DNA of 64,000 bases from Phytophthora hibernalis (taxonomy: Eukaryota; Oomycota; Peronosporomycetes; Peronosporales; Peronosporaceae). A program made the translations under genes and the position numbers. The notes under the pieces were generated by a model, which did not search any database, was not told the origin of the DNA, and saw only the letters and a program-made list of their open reading frames with translations. Each line of letters opens with the position of its first letter. Position 1 is the stretch's first letter. Below, one piece after another: positions 35,868 through 47,390 of the stretch. Where the stretch lies: the NCBI GenBank assembly GCA_012656075.1, contig JAAKBF010000403.1, positions 744,001 to 808,000 on the forward strand, read 5' to 3'.

Positions 35868-38339
35868 TCAATCATCCAGTTGCTCTCGACGACGGCGGCT
35901 GCAGGCACAAACAATACCAAGTCAGACCCGATAAATCAGAGAGCTCGGGAAACGTAGTAATTTGATAGTAAATACCTTGCCGTTGGAGGTCTCTTGCTCG
36001 CACTCTTCCTGCTCTTGTCATCCCCACCGCTTGCACTGCTGCTTGATGACTTTTTCGTTCCCTCTTTGCTCTCCTTGCTTCCTCCATTTGATGTCGATTG
36101 AGGCTTCTCCTTGCTGGTGGTTGATGCCAGCCCACTTGGGGCCACCTCCACTTCGTTAGCAAACGTGATTTCCACGTCCTCTTCCTTCGACACTCCAACG
36201 CGCTCAAGCCAATAGTTCATGCTCAGGGCGTAACCAGTGCCGTTAGCAGCCTCAAAGTCGCGCGTGCGGCGCTCAGGCATCTCTAAGTCGAGCTGCACCA
36301 CGTTGTCGCTACGCCAACGCACGTTCATCGGGTCGATCAATCTGTTGCGTCTTGCGTACTCGCTCTCAATTCGTCGCGCACCCCGACGAGAAATGGGACG
36401 TCTTGGACGCAATGAGGCCGGCTTTGTCTCCAAGCGACTAACTTGCCAGGCGTCATGATCAGCATCATATCGAGCTCGCTTCTCAAGACTTTGAGCCTCG
36501 TCCAGGGGTACAAAGTGACTCAGCAGTAAATGTTTGAGCTTGAGCTGCCGCGTGAGTTCACGAACCGTATCGAGCATGTCTTCTTTCTCAGTTTGGAACT
36601 CAGCCTTGAGGTCATCGATTTCAGTGGTGGCTGCTTTGTGCTTGGCCCACAACTTCTTGAGCTTCCGGTCTTGTCATCCACTGCCTCCTGCAAAGTCGTG
36701 TACTGCTCTTCAAGCAACATGTTGGAATCTTCCTTTTCGGCGAGTTCTTGTGCGAGTTGCAATTCTTGGCGTTTCTGAGCTTCAACACGTGCTTGAGCCT
36801 CACGGAGTTGGCGTTCTTGTTTCGCAGCTTTGTCTAGCACACGACCACCAGAGATAAGCTTGTGCTCGAGAGCCTCCAACTGATTGACCATTTCATCTTT
36901 TTGCTTGGCCATAACTTCCTTCTGCTTAGCCTGAGAGTGCAATTCCCGTTCAAGTTGCTCTCGTTCCTCCTCAGTTCGTGATTGAGCAGCAAGCAACGCC
37001 TTCATTTCCGCTTGAGCCTTTTGCTTTAACTCGCGCTTCTCGCGTCGAGCATCTTCCTCCAATTTTCTCAAGACTTCTTCGCTCACACCTTCACGCTTTA
37101 CGATTGTTTTCTCGACAATGCGTTCCACGAATTGGGTGGTTGGAGCAGCACTGCCACCACTTCCATCTTTCGAGCTCCGTTTACCCTCAGCACCAGGCGT
37201 GACTGGTCCATTCTTCTCTTGAGAAGCCAGCGCCTCACGTAGCTCTTTGATCTTCTCCTGGTACTCGCGGATCTTGGCGTCTTTCGGATCCTCGTTGATC
37301 TTGGGCTTGTTTTTGATGTTCTTGGCGCGATTGGCATAGCGGAGCGTAGACAGAGTTTCGTTGTAGTTGTAGTCAGCTGGACCGCAATTCGCGATCATGA
37401 CAGTCTTTGCATTACCACCAAGTGAGTCCTGTAGCAATCGCGTCAGCTTGGAATCACGGTACGGAATATGCTGCGACTTGCCGTCCACAAGTGCCGAAAT
37501 GACGTTGCCAAGCGCCGACAGACTGAGGTTGATCTTGGTGGCTTCCTTCATCCGGTCACCTGTTGCACCCGTCTTGGATTGCCGCTCACTACCAGCCAGA
37601 TCCACGAGGTTGAGTTTACCAACGCAAATGTGCGGCTTCGCATTAGCTTCCGTTTGGGCCGTAGAGCAAGCTTCGACCGTGATCGTGAACATGGAATGCG
37701 AACGAGAGGAGGTTTGGTTCATGAGCGTTGCGCCAACACTTCGGTTCTTCTTGCCCTGCTGCATGACAGCGTCGATTTCAGCCGCGGCTGCAACTTGGCG
37801 AGACGTGAGGTCTTTCACGAAGACTCCGGTATCTACCGTCTCCTTGAGCTCGAGACGGTTTTCGGGTCGGGTGCAAGTAGGTCACGGATCTCTTCGTTGT
37901 AGATCTCCAGGTACGACGCGTACACCATAAACTGTTTGTTGTTGGATTCCGCGGCGATGCGGTCGAAAATGTGCGAGAACGAGTTGGGGATGATACCCTT
38001 GGCTTCGGGTGGTTCTGAGTAGCCCTCCATGGTGTGCGACTTGCCGGCACCCGTTTGACCGTAGGCAAAGATGGTTCCGTTGAACCCATTCACGACGGAC
38101 TCGACGATATCTGTGGCCGCCTGTGCGTACACATCCTGCTGCGAGCTTTCGGGCGGAATGGCCGCGTCGAACGTGAACTTCTTGGGCGGCTCTCGGTCGT
38201 CCGCTTCCGGGTTGGCCAGCGAGATTTCTCCCTGCACCGGGTTGGCATGCACGATGTAGCTGCGACCATCCTGAACTTCCTTAGTGCTGAGCGGACGAAT
38301 GCGAACGCACACGCGAACGCTCTCGCTCTTGCTGGACAT
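35868..38339 (-). CDS. Kinesin-2-type motor protein
   Basis: The motor domain is N-terminal: [11 protein letters not shown] at the start, P-loop [11 protein letters not shown] (about residues 90-100), switch [12 protein letters not shown], switch II DLAGSER and [19 protein letters not shown]. The neck has the kinesin-2 signature [20 protein letters not shown], followed by a long coiled coil and a Ser/Lys-rich tail. Kinesin-2 motors move along microtubules, typically in flagellar transport, which suits a zoosporic organism (inference). Two single-base losses break the frame: A5 to A4 at 37859-37862 (TTTT on +) and a C near 36667. A 77-nt intron at 35899-35975 places the stop at 35868-35870. 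With both corrected the length is exactly 799 codons. Confidence 0.88.
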
Positions 38340-38509
38340 GACTCAACCAGGGCTGGGAAGGACTCCGTCGCTTCAGAGCGGGCTCCAAATGACCGAAACG
38401 GAAGCGGACAGCCGAAAGCCGGCAAACTCAACGGTTGGTGCACTTGAATCGGCGCAACACTAAGATCGGCTTGCCACAGCAAATATTCATACACTGCTTT
38501 GGATCTTGG
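38340..38509. other. Kinesin upstream region
   Basis: This is the presumed promoter and 5' leader of the minus-strand kinesin gene. No core-promoter motif is convincing, and no other gene is seen. Confidence 0.35.
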
Positions 38510-38910
38510 CGACTTCAAGCTGAAAAGGGATGAGCTTGTGTTTTTCGGGAACCGGTAGTCAAAATTCGGGATCCGGTAGGCAAAACCCAGAATTTGGAGC
38601 TGCAACCTCGTAAATCGAGAGCGGCACAGAATAACTGCAGACACTCGCTTGGGTTTTCAGAGCGGAAAGCCGCAGCAGCTGCAGCAGGTGACTTCGACTT
38701 CGAATGAGTGATAGATAACATGCGTGGGTGCGATCCAAAAGCGTGCAGAGAGGCCTTCGACGTTGGTGTCACTGGCAGCCGCGATAAATCATCTGGGGAG
38801 ATAGTGCAATACTGTGGACTTCTTGCTGGCCTTCTTCTGACGGAAGTGGCTTGCAGTGTGCTGGCGACGACCGGTGGAGCAATACTGTCTGTCTTTTCAT
38901 CTGGCACTTG
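38510..38910 (-). repeat. Left arm of a diverged inverted duplication
   Basis: Read on the minus strand, this arm aligns with + strand 39700-40045. Shared blocks include CCAGATGAA, GATGATTTATCGCGGCTG, GACACCAACGTCGAAGG, TTCGAAGTCGAA, CGGCTTTCCGCTCTG and a CGGATCCCGAA-type block. Identity is roughly three quarters by eye, with small indels. Translated pieces (DDLSRLPVTPTSKASLHAF versus DDLSRLRATPTSKVPLYAF) match too, but neither arm has a sound open gene. Confidence 0.7.
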
Positions 38911-39699
38911 TACATGTACAGCGTTGCCATGATCGTGGAAGTGACGCCAATTTTATAGCTCACTGCGCTGTGGCCATCTTGTCGGTTAGGCGTCGGCGGA
39001 ACCGCAATCTCGCTGAAGCTCGATTGCGCTGGAGGAGCAAATAGGAAGTATAATACCTGGCAATGCCATGTTTCGATGCTGGTGTTCGGGATGTCAAGAT
39101 ATCTGCTCAAGCTCAACTTGCTACATCAGCTTGAAGCGTCCAAAACGCAGGTGCTTGCTGCACGCGCCGCCGACGGAGAGGTCAAGTGAAGCTGACTGCA
39201 CGCACTAGCAAGAAACCATACTCGTATACAGCTGGACATGGCTACATAAAGTTCAGAATAATAGAGTTCAGATCCAAAGGGTACAGTGTCCTGATGCAAT
39301 AGTTTTCGCCTGGATTGACGTTCCAACTTGCATCTCGAGCTGCCTAAGGAACTGCTGTAACAAAAAAGCTCAATATGCAACCTTCACGTTGACAATGCGT
39401 TGCCGCCATGAGCGCGGAGCACTCTGGTCGCTTCCTGCAGGCGAGCTGCTTGGATTGTCCTCGACGCGGGCCGCTCTCTGCTCGGTGTTCGGTGTAGGTA
39501 GCTAATGGCGCCCGTGCAACGATCAGAAGCGCGGCGGCACCAGTCACCTCGACGCCTCCCTTGTTCGGTGCTGGTCTGAGTTGGGACACTCGTGTAGCAA
39601 GTTGTGCTCAGAGTCGCAATGTCTTCCCTTGACGCAGTGGCCGCGACATAGGATAGTTCGATTAACTCATTCCGACATGGCTCTACGAAAGCCTAAGAA
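38911..39699. other. Spacer between inverted arms
   Basis: About 790 bp without a recognisable gene. Short open frames on both strands have no domains. It could be the loop of a fold-back element or simply intergenic DNA. Confidence 0.35.
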
Positions 39700-40045
39700 G
39701 CAGCAACAATCATCACCAACAGCAGTGCCAGATGAACAAACATCAAGCGATCGGTCGTCACCAGCACGGCATCCGTCAGGAGAAGGTCAGCGAGGAGCCC
39801 ACAGTAGATGATTTATCGCGGCTGCGAGCGACACCAACGTCGAAGGTGCCGCTGTACGCATTTCGGGTCTCACCCACGCGTGCTCATTCGAAGTCGAATC
39901 GCCTTGTTGCAACTGCGGCTTTCCGCTCTGGAAGCACGCGCGAGTGTCCGCAGTTATCAATGTCCGAGTCCTGTCCAAGTATTATAATAGCGGATCCCGA
40001 AAAGCACGAGTCCATCCCTTGAAGATCGAGAATGCCAGTCGCCAT
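39700..40045 (+). repeat. Right arm of a diverged inverted duplication
   Basis: This is the partner of 38510-38910 in opposite orientation; the shared blocks are given in that entry. The copy on this side is slightly shorter and carries its own indels, which suggests an old event. No target-site duplication was recognised. Confidence 0.7.
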
Positions 40046-40900
40046 TTGGCAGCGCCTGTGCTTGGCCGTTCGTGTTCGAGTTCTGCGTCGCGAGAGCACA
40101 ACGACAACGAGCTGCAAGAGGACAACCGGAAGCTGTACGGGTATCCTCCCGCTATCTCCGGAGACTTGAGACCCAGCCGGCACCGCATCGCCGTTGCATT
40201 GGGCAAGTCCAGACTCGCAACAGCCGTGCACCCGCGCTCTCTGCAGTGAGGCCAGCGATCCCCGAGCCCGTCCGCCAATAACCTATTTACGCCGCAGCAA
40301 CGGCAGCAACCAATGTCAATGCCAGCGTCACGCTCGATGCAATAATGCGGCATTCCTGCATTTTTAATTATTAATACATGTATTTTTACAACTCGCTTGG
40401 CCACCGTAGACAGGGCAGGATCCCGTGATGTCGCCGGTGCGGCATAGTGAAACGCAGTGCGCGCGAAACGCCCGTGCATTGGCCATAAATAGTTATATGA
40501 CGCAGTGATTGGTCAGTGCAAACCATATGGTCAGTGTCTGCGACGTCAAGATGGTCTCTGTTGTCTTCCTGACCCAAAGAAGCAAAGCTAATACAGCCAT
40601 GCCAACATGCACCAGCGATTGTAGCTGCGGGGGTGCTGGCTGCAACCCCATGGCCAGATCCGCTCTCTCTCGCCCTCTCCCTCCATGTATCTGCAGCGAA
40701 GGGATCAGACTCGCCATAGTCGGCTATGCACTGAAATGCTTTCAGACAGCCCACTGAAACCAAGCTCCAAAACCATGCAAAAATCCCATCCGAGATACAA
40801 CAGTGCAGCGCCTGGCGTAAGCTGAAGCTTCACTGCATCGCACTCTGCAATTTCCCACTCGGAACGGCCGTCGCGCAAGCGCTCGCCCTTCCTCCACAAA
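40046..40900. other. Intergenic region upstream of the ankyrin gene
   Basis: No gene is supported. Short frames on either strand carry no domain. Confidence 0.4.
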
Positions 40901-40916
40901 CCATTCCGCATTAGCT
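40901..40916 (+). promoter_or_regulatory. Oomycete-type Inr/FPR core promoter
   Basis: CCATTCCGCATTAGC at 40901-40915 resembles the oomycete initiator plus flanking promoter region (consensus around CATTYYNCAWTT). It lies about 20-30 nt upstream of the ankyrin gene start. The same CCATTCCGCATT core occurs ahead of the Cdc6-like gene. Confidence 0.5.
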
Positions 40917-40931
40917 GCAGCAGTCACTCGT

Positions 40932-42816
40932 ATGATGCAGCTCCAGCTCGTGTCGGGCGACGACCTCGAACAACCGAAACTGCGGCCCGCCACGCGCGAC
41001 TTCGAGTCGGCCGAGAGCGCGCTCTACGCGCCGCGCCGCGCCGAGTTCTCGCGCCAGCGCAACGTCGTGGCCTTCGACAGCCAGACCATCGAGCTGCGCC
41101 AGGCCTTCCGCACTGCGCCCGAGCCCGTGACGCTGGCGTCGCCGCCGCACGCGAGCCCCAGCTCCATCCTGCGCGTGCGCGCCACGTCCACGTCGGCCGC
41201 CAGCAGCGACCACCGACGCACCAAGAAGAAGGTGTCGTTCCTGCAGACGGAGCCGGAGCAGGAGCTGGAGCAGAGCGCGGCCAGCAGTCCCAGGACGACG
41301 CCCTGCAGCTGTCAGTCGGACGCCGCGCAGGACCTGCCGTCCCCCATCCACGCGGCCTGTCGACGCGCAGAGCTGCAGACGCTCAAGCACCTACTGAGCT
41401 TCTACTTCGGCGCGGACCTCATCAAGCTCGTGAACTCCAGCTGCGCGTGTGGCCGCACGCCGTTGGAAGTGGCGTGCGAAGCCGGCGACCTGCGCGTCGT
41501 CAAGCTGCTGCTCAAGCGCCACGCGGACCCGAACGGCGCGGGCAGCGCCACGCCCGGCGCCACGCAGAGTCTGTCGCACCATATTCGAAGCCACAGGAGA
41601 CGCAGCGTGGACCCCATGCTGGCGCGCAAGCGGCGACGCACGTGTTTAGGAATCGCGTGTAAGACCCGAAAGACGGACATCTTGGAGCTGCTGATGCAGT
41701 ACGGCGCGCGCATCGACGAGGAGGCTTTGGTGGTGGCTGCGAGTCGCGGACACGAGGACGTGATCCGGACACTGGTAGGCTTCGCGAACGCAGACGCCAA
41801 GAAGAAGACGAGTCCCGTGCACCAGCTTTTCCACAAGAAAGGAGCCGAGGCGAACGAGCGCACGTATGTGCCTCTGATTTCGAGCTCGACGCTGCTGAAG
41901 GCGTGCTCGGCGGCTGCGGCGGAGCACACGGAGCTCATCCGCGTGCTGCTGGGTGACGGCAAGAGCGCTGCGTCCCGACAGAGCGTCGTGCAGTGCGCGT
42001 TCGATGCCGTGAACCTGCCGGACTACCGGTTATTGAAGTGCCTGGCCAAGACGTTCGAGACCCGCCTCCTGCTGGATGCGCGCGACAAGACCTCACAGAG
42101 CTCGTTGCTGCATGCAGCGGTGAAGAACGGCAGTGCCAAGACGGTGCTGCTTCTGATCAAGATGGGCGCCGATGTGCACGCGCAGGACGGCAGCGGCATC
42201 CCGCCGCTGTATTTGGCCTGTGCTCGTGGTCAAGAAGTTGTCGTGCAGACGCTGCTGGAAAAGGGTGCCAAGTGCACGGCTGTCGGACCTAGTGGCGAGA
42301 CGCCGCTGCATATCGCAGCTCAGGAGAACCAGCTCGCGTGCGTGAAGCTGCTGCTGGAGGACGGTAAGGTGCCAGTGGACGACGTGACTCATGAACGCTG
42401 CACGGCACTCCACCTTGCTTCTCAGCGCGGCAACACGGCCGTGGCCGCCTGCCTTTGGACAACGGAGCCGATGTGGACGCCATGACTGTCGGTAACGAGT
42501 CGCCGCTGCTCAAGGCCAGCCGCATGAGCCAGTTCCAGACCGTCAAGCTGCTACTGTCACGCAACGCCAGCACGCAGCCCGTGCTAGCGTCAAGCACATC
42601 AGAGCACAAGATGGCGGCGGCCAGCGGTGCGTCGTTCGCATCATCGTCATCCAACTCGTCCGGTTCGGGGCGCAGATCTCACGCAGCCGCTCGTGGTCGT
42701 CCTCGGGCAACAACTCGCAGCGCAAAAACAGCAAGAGCAGCGAGCGCATCTTCATCGCCAAGTCCAACACGCACACCTCGCTGAAACACTGGTTGCGCTC
42801 GGTGCTGAACAACTAA
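40932..42816 (+). CDS. Ankyrin-repeat protein
   Basis: A low-complexity N-terminus of about 135 residues (with a KKKVSFLQTEPEQE segment) precedes ankyrin repeats that begin at about residue 138 (SPIHAACRRAELQTLKHLL) and continue through RTPLEVACEAGDLRVVKLLL, SSLLHAAVKNGSAKTVLLLI, PPLYLACARGQEVVVQTLL, TPLHIAAQENQLACVKLLL and TALHLASQRGNTAVAA. The protein ends in a Ser-rich tail. Two single-base losses break it: a T at 42454-42456 and a base near 42676. Repairing both gives 629 codons ending at TAA 42814-42816, with a basic C-terminus (KHWLRSVLNN) that fits better than the earlier stop. Ankyrin repeats bind partner proteins; the partner is unknown. Confidence 0.8.
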
Positions 42817-43368
42817 GACAGGCAAGATGAGCTCCCATGCGAACGGAGTGTGGAAAGCGTCTCGTGCCAGCATCAAGTTATGAATCAGGCGTCACGCCCC
42901 GAAACCACACGCAGTATACTATTCTCCGCCACCAAGCGTGGGCGGCTGGCCGCTCAACGGAGCAGGTCGTTGTATCGATAGATATGTAGATCCACTAATT
43001 TACCACAATTTTGATTATTATCTCGGCTTCCTCGCATCGACACCTGACTTCAAGGCAACCACATCGGACACCGATTTGGTGTGGTCATGATGACGATAAA
43101 CGACGGAGCGGAACGCTATCCATGGATAGGATGAGCAGAGGATACAATGTATCCATTCATGCCTTGACTCTCTTGTTGCGTGCCTCCTGCTTGAATCCTA
43201 ATGGACAGGCATGGTGTATGCAATTCGGTGCGCCGACAGGTCTTCAACGAGCAATGCATTGTATATTACGACTTTACCTCCAGGTTTCTGTAAATACGCC
43301 AGCGAGGAAGCAGGCAGCAGTGCCCAATATTTGCCACCATCACACCCACCGCAGCTAACGCCGAGCGG
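42817..43368. other. Convergent 3' spacer
   Basis: The ends of the ankyrin gene (+) and the Cdc6-like gene (-) face each other across about 550 bp. No gene or structured element is seen. Confidence 0.5.
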
Positions 43369-46300
43369 TTATACGAGTCGCGAGAAGAACGAGTCCCTGC
43401 GAAAGCTCTGCAGCAGCTCGCTCGTGCTGAACAGCAGCTTGATCAGGTGTTTTCGGAGCTCCGCCTCCGCAATGAGGCCCTCCTCGCCTAGTGTGTCCAG
43501 CGCGGTCCTGAAATCGCGCTCCGCCAGCGGCTTGAACAGACCGGCCTCCTTGCTCACCTCGCAGTAGGTCGAGTACAGTTCGTCCACACTGAAGAGCGGC
43601 GTGGCCTCGCTTCCATTACCTGCAGCACGGTTCGCCGTCACAATAAGTAGTCGGGTTGAAGCGAAGAGGACCATTTGCAGGTTGCGCGGCAACGACCGGA
43701 TCACCATCGCGCTCTTCGACTCGAGAGCGTGCTTGATGATACGCAGGATGTCCGTGAGCGGGAGTGGGCGTGACAGCTCCTTGTCATCTGACGGGTTCTC
43801 GGCGTTCTCCTTGTCGTTCTTGTCCATCTTGAACTGCAGGATGCGGCGGCAGGTGTCCACAGCCAGTCGGATGTCGCCGGTGGTGGACGCGATCTTGCGG
43901 GCCAGGAAGGTGATGCCGTGCAGACTAACCATCTTCGGCGCTACAGCCTCGCCACCGAGGCGATCGATCAGGATACGCTCAATGGTCTGGTGCTTGTACG
44001 GCTCAAAGATGACCACTCGCGGAGAGCACTCCGGGAGTCGCTGTTGAAGCATCGGCAGGTGCCGTTCGGTGAAGTCCACCTGGTTGGCAATGCCAATGAG
44101 AACGAAGCTGTGCGAAGCGCGGTGCGCAAGCTCAAAGAGACGACACAGATCGTTCTCGATACCGTTGTTCTTCAGCAGAATGTCAACCTCGTCCAATACG
44201 AGGATCATGGTCTTGGAGGATTTCAGTCTCCTGTTCGTCGCGCGCTCAATCGCCTCGAAGGCCTCGTTTCCACTTGAAAATGACTTCTTTGTCAGTGTCT
44301 CTGCGAGCTTGCAGAACAGCTTTGATGAATTGGCAAGCGCCATCGCATTGACATGAGCGCGGATTGGCTCCTTATCACCTTGTTCAGGGCAGCATTCCTG
44401 TCAGTAAAGCAGAGAGGTTAGTTTATCATAGCTTGATCAAGGCAACGGAAAGACATCCTTACCCGATACAGTCCATTGATGTCAGCCTGCGTCGCCTTCA
44501 GCAAAGCAGTCTTGCCGCACCCCGGAGCACCAGAAATGTATAGACTCGTCTTTTCCTTCTCAAGGAAACAGTCGCTGAAGAACTTGCGGATCTCACCAAA
44601 CTCCTTCTCGCGGTGGTGGAAGTTGACTGGAATGTAGGATGATGTCAGCCTCTGAATCGCACTCGAAATCATGTTCTGGGGAGTGGCCTCCTTCTCGGTC
44701 TCCTTCTCGACGTTGGTCTTAGAGCCAATCGAGCGCGTAAGATCTTTCTCCTTTCTCACAGTGCTGGGCGATGGTGTGAAGCTGTTGGCAAGATTGCGCA
44801 GCGGACGCCCGTTTCCTTGATTATCTTTGCCCTTCACTCCTGCCGCGTCGGGCGAAATGGTCTCGTCCATTTCTTCGTCGTCGTCACTGAGGTCGGCGGT
44901 TGCCAATCGCTTGGCAGTAGGAGTGCGGAAGAGTGATCCGTCCTTGAATTTCTTGCCCCCGTGCTGCGGGGCCGGCGTGTTTTCGACACGCTTTCGTTTC
45001 TCCACAGGAGTAGCCGTCTCGTTGTCGCTACAGTTCATTTCCTCGTCGCTAGAGTTCATCGCAGCCTGAGCTCGCACTTGCACTGCCGTGTTATCCCAAA
45101 TTCCGCTTGAGTGTAAGTACTCGATTAGCACGTCTCTGCTGATGAAGTAGTCCACTCCTGCTTTGCCGTCCTTGACAGTGTTGCAGTGAGGCTTGAAGTA
45201 GTCACACTCCAGGGAACCATAACGGTAGTGCCAACCTTTGTCCGCCAAAACTCGCCAAATCTCACCGAACTTGACTTCGGCTAGGGTTGTTTCAGATGAC
45301 AAGCCATTCTTACCACGCACCAATGACTTGGAACGTGTCCGTCGGAAGCGACTTACAGATTTCGAGCGATCGCGGATAGCTCGTGTCCTCTTTGATTCAG
45401 ATGACAAGCCGCTCTCACCACGCATCACTGACTTGGAACGTGTCCGACGAAAGCGACTTACAGATTCCGAGCGATCGCGGATAGGCTGTGTCCTCTTTGA
45501 TTGCCGCTTGGGGGCAGAATTCTTTGCAAGAACCTCTTCGACTTCAACTTCGCTTTCACTCTCGCTCTCCATCCTGAACTGCTTGATGTGGGCCTCTTCC
45601 AGCTTCTGGTAAATGTGGTTGTACGTTCCACTGTTCTCGAGGTAAATCTCGAGCTCCTCGCGCCCGCGGAAGTAGTCCTCGTTCTGCTTCAGGGTTTTAT
45701 TGCTCTTCGTCTTACAATAAGGCTGGTAGTAAAGCCATTGTAGACCGCCATCTTTCCAGTACCATCCCCGGCTCCTTAACTCGTTCTCCAGCTTTCCGAA
45801 CGCCATCTTGAACGGGGAATAGCTTGCTTCGGGTTCGATGGCTTCTTCTGCGCCTGCATGGCAGGTTTGGTCGGAGCTTTCGCAACTGGTTTGGCAGGAG
45901 CTTTTACAAATGGGTTGGTGGGCGCTTTCGATGCTGGTTTAGTGGCCTTTGAGTTTGACTGAGCCTTTGATAGAGCCTTCGTACTAGCCGACTTCTTCGA
46001 GGGCGCGGCACGCACGACCCTCTCTTCCTCCTGGTTATCGTCCTCGTCGTCGCTCTCTTCCTCTGTTGACGCCTCGCTGACGTTGGCCTCATCGTCAGCG
46101 ACTAGGCTCGGCTCCTCTTCACCCTCCGACTCGGACTGTTCGGGCTCCTCCATTTCAACATCGGAGCCCGCTGTCTCCTCTTCCTTAGCAGTGCTCTCAG
46201 TGCTGGATCCAATGAGCCCGCTCTCCTCCAAGTACTTGGCCACAGCTTGAGCCTTGTTGCGGAAAATCGTCACGTTGGGCACCCACTGGTCGAAATCCAA

Positions 46301-47188
46301 GTCCGCCTTCTTGTACAGGGTCTCTGCGCTGGTAGACATGGCCTGCCATCCACTTCCGACCGCCATGGGCCAGATGAAGTCGGTGAGCTCGGAGAACCCG
46401 TCGCTGCTGCTGTCCTGGATAGCACTGGACTTGACCCAGTCGCGCAGGTAGTGCGCGCAGGCCTTCTCGAGCGAGTCGAAGAGGTTGACGTTCGGGATGA
46501 AGTCGAAGAAGCTCGTGCCCGGCATCTTGTACAGCACCTGGCCGTCTCCTGCGTCATGGTCTCCCAGCCCGTCTCGAGCATGTGCTGCCAGCACTTGGCC
46601 ACCATGGTCACCATATCCGGCTTCTTGAGCATCTTGGCCACGTCCACCTCCTTCTCCTCCGTCTTCTTGACAGGCTTCATAGGGGACACGATGATCTCTC
46701 TGGCCACCTCTGCCTTGCCCGTCCTGTGGGCCTTCTTGGCCATCGTCAGCAGCGTCACGAACAGCTCGCCGGCCTGCGCGTCACTGCGCACGTGGCGCGC
46801 GTACGTTTCGGCCTCTTCACAGGCCCGCAGGAAGCACGCGTTGGTGCGCGCGCGTCACCATGTCCTCGGGCACCTGGTGGGCCTCACAAAGCGCGGGGAA
46901 GGCGTCGGCGCCGCGCCAGCTCGCGAGCGTCACGTCGTCCTCGTGCGCCACGCACAGCTGCAGGTTGGGCGCCGAGCCGGAGACCGCCACGTGGCAGGCG
47001 CGCGGCCCCACGCCGAAGAAGTAGAGCACGCGGTCCTCGCGGTCCAGCGCGGGCTTGGCGCCGCGGAGAGGCCACACGTCGTGCGTGTGCGCCACGGCCG
47101 CCGAGTAGCTCGTGTAGACGCAGGCGGGCCAGAAGACGTGCATGCTGCGCAGCTTGACCCATCGCAGCATGGACTCGGAGGAAGCCAT
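43369..47188 (-). CDS. CDC6: Cdc6/Orc1-family AAA+ ATPase with PWWP-like and four GW/YDYF modules
   Basis: The C-terminal third is a Cdc6/Orc1 initiator ATPase: REKEFGEIRKFF, Walker A SGAPGCGKTALL, Walker B LVLDEVDIL, IGIANQVDFTERHLPML and a winged-helix end (FSVDELYSTYCEVSKEAG). An intron (44398-44462, 65 nt) follows Walker A. The family loads the MCM helicase at origins. Ahead of it lie a PWWP-like region (HVFWPACVY, VLYFFG; about residues 10-115), two modules of the FDFIPNVNLFDS type, an acidic and Lys/Ala-rich linker, and two modules of the GWYWKDGGLQWLYYQP and GWHYRYGSLECDYFKP type with an RS-rich duplicated linker between them. Frames break near 45845, 46547 (one base missing each) and in a CG run at 46848-46856. 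Repaired length is about 1252 residues. The ATG at 47188 is the first after the E2F-like sites. Cdc6 is favoured over Orc1 by the IGIAN...DFTER segment. Confidence 0.82.
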
Positions 47189-47236
47189 GTCCACAGTGAT
47201 GGTCCTTGACTGCTTTAAGAATCCTTGGCTGCTTTA

Positions 47237-47252
47237 GGAATGCGGAATGGAT
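47237..47252 (-). promoter_or_regulatory. Oomycete-type Inr/FPR core promoter of the Cdc6-like gene
   Basis: On the minus strand this reads ATCCATTCCGCATTCC, close to the oomycete Inr plus FPR core promoter. It lies about 50-65 nt upstream of the ATG and immediately downstream of two E2F-like sites. Confidence 0.55.
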
Positions 47253-47262
47253 GCCGGAGTGC

Positions 47263-47310
47263 TTTTGGCGCGCTCGTACTTAGTGGATCGTTCAAAATCT
47301 TGGCGGGAAA
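47263..47310 (-). promoter_or_regulatory. Two E2F/DP-like sites
   Basis: TTTTGGCGCG (47263-47272) fits the TTTSGCGC form and TTGGCGGGAAA (47300-47310) is the classical TTTCCCGCC site in reverse. E2F sites drive G1/S genes such as CDC6 and ORC1 in animals and plants. Their position just ahead of the core promoter supports cell-cycle control; this is inference. Confidence 0.55.
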
Positions 47311-47332
47311 TGTGGGATACCTTTGCTACGGC

Positions 47333-47390
47333 ATACACTCCCTTGCGTCATGACGAGCATACCCTTGTTATGGCATAAAAACTCATGCCA
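47333..47390 (+). repeat. Upstream element shared with the paralogue (copy A)
   Basis: About 52 bp (ATACACTC, CTTGCGTCATGACGAG, ATACCCTTG, TGGCATAAAAACTC) recur with about four mismatches at 52200-52252, in the same + orientation. The CATGCCA that follows is also shared. Confidence 0.8.

Noticed and set aside
46247..47209. Plus-strand 320-codon frame opposite the Cdc6-like N-terminus
   Set aside because: It is the antisense of the PWWP/module region; Arg/His/Ala-rich, no domain, and the minus frames carry the conserved motifs.
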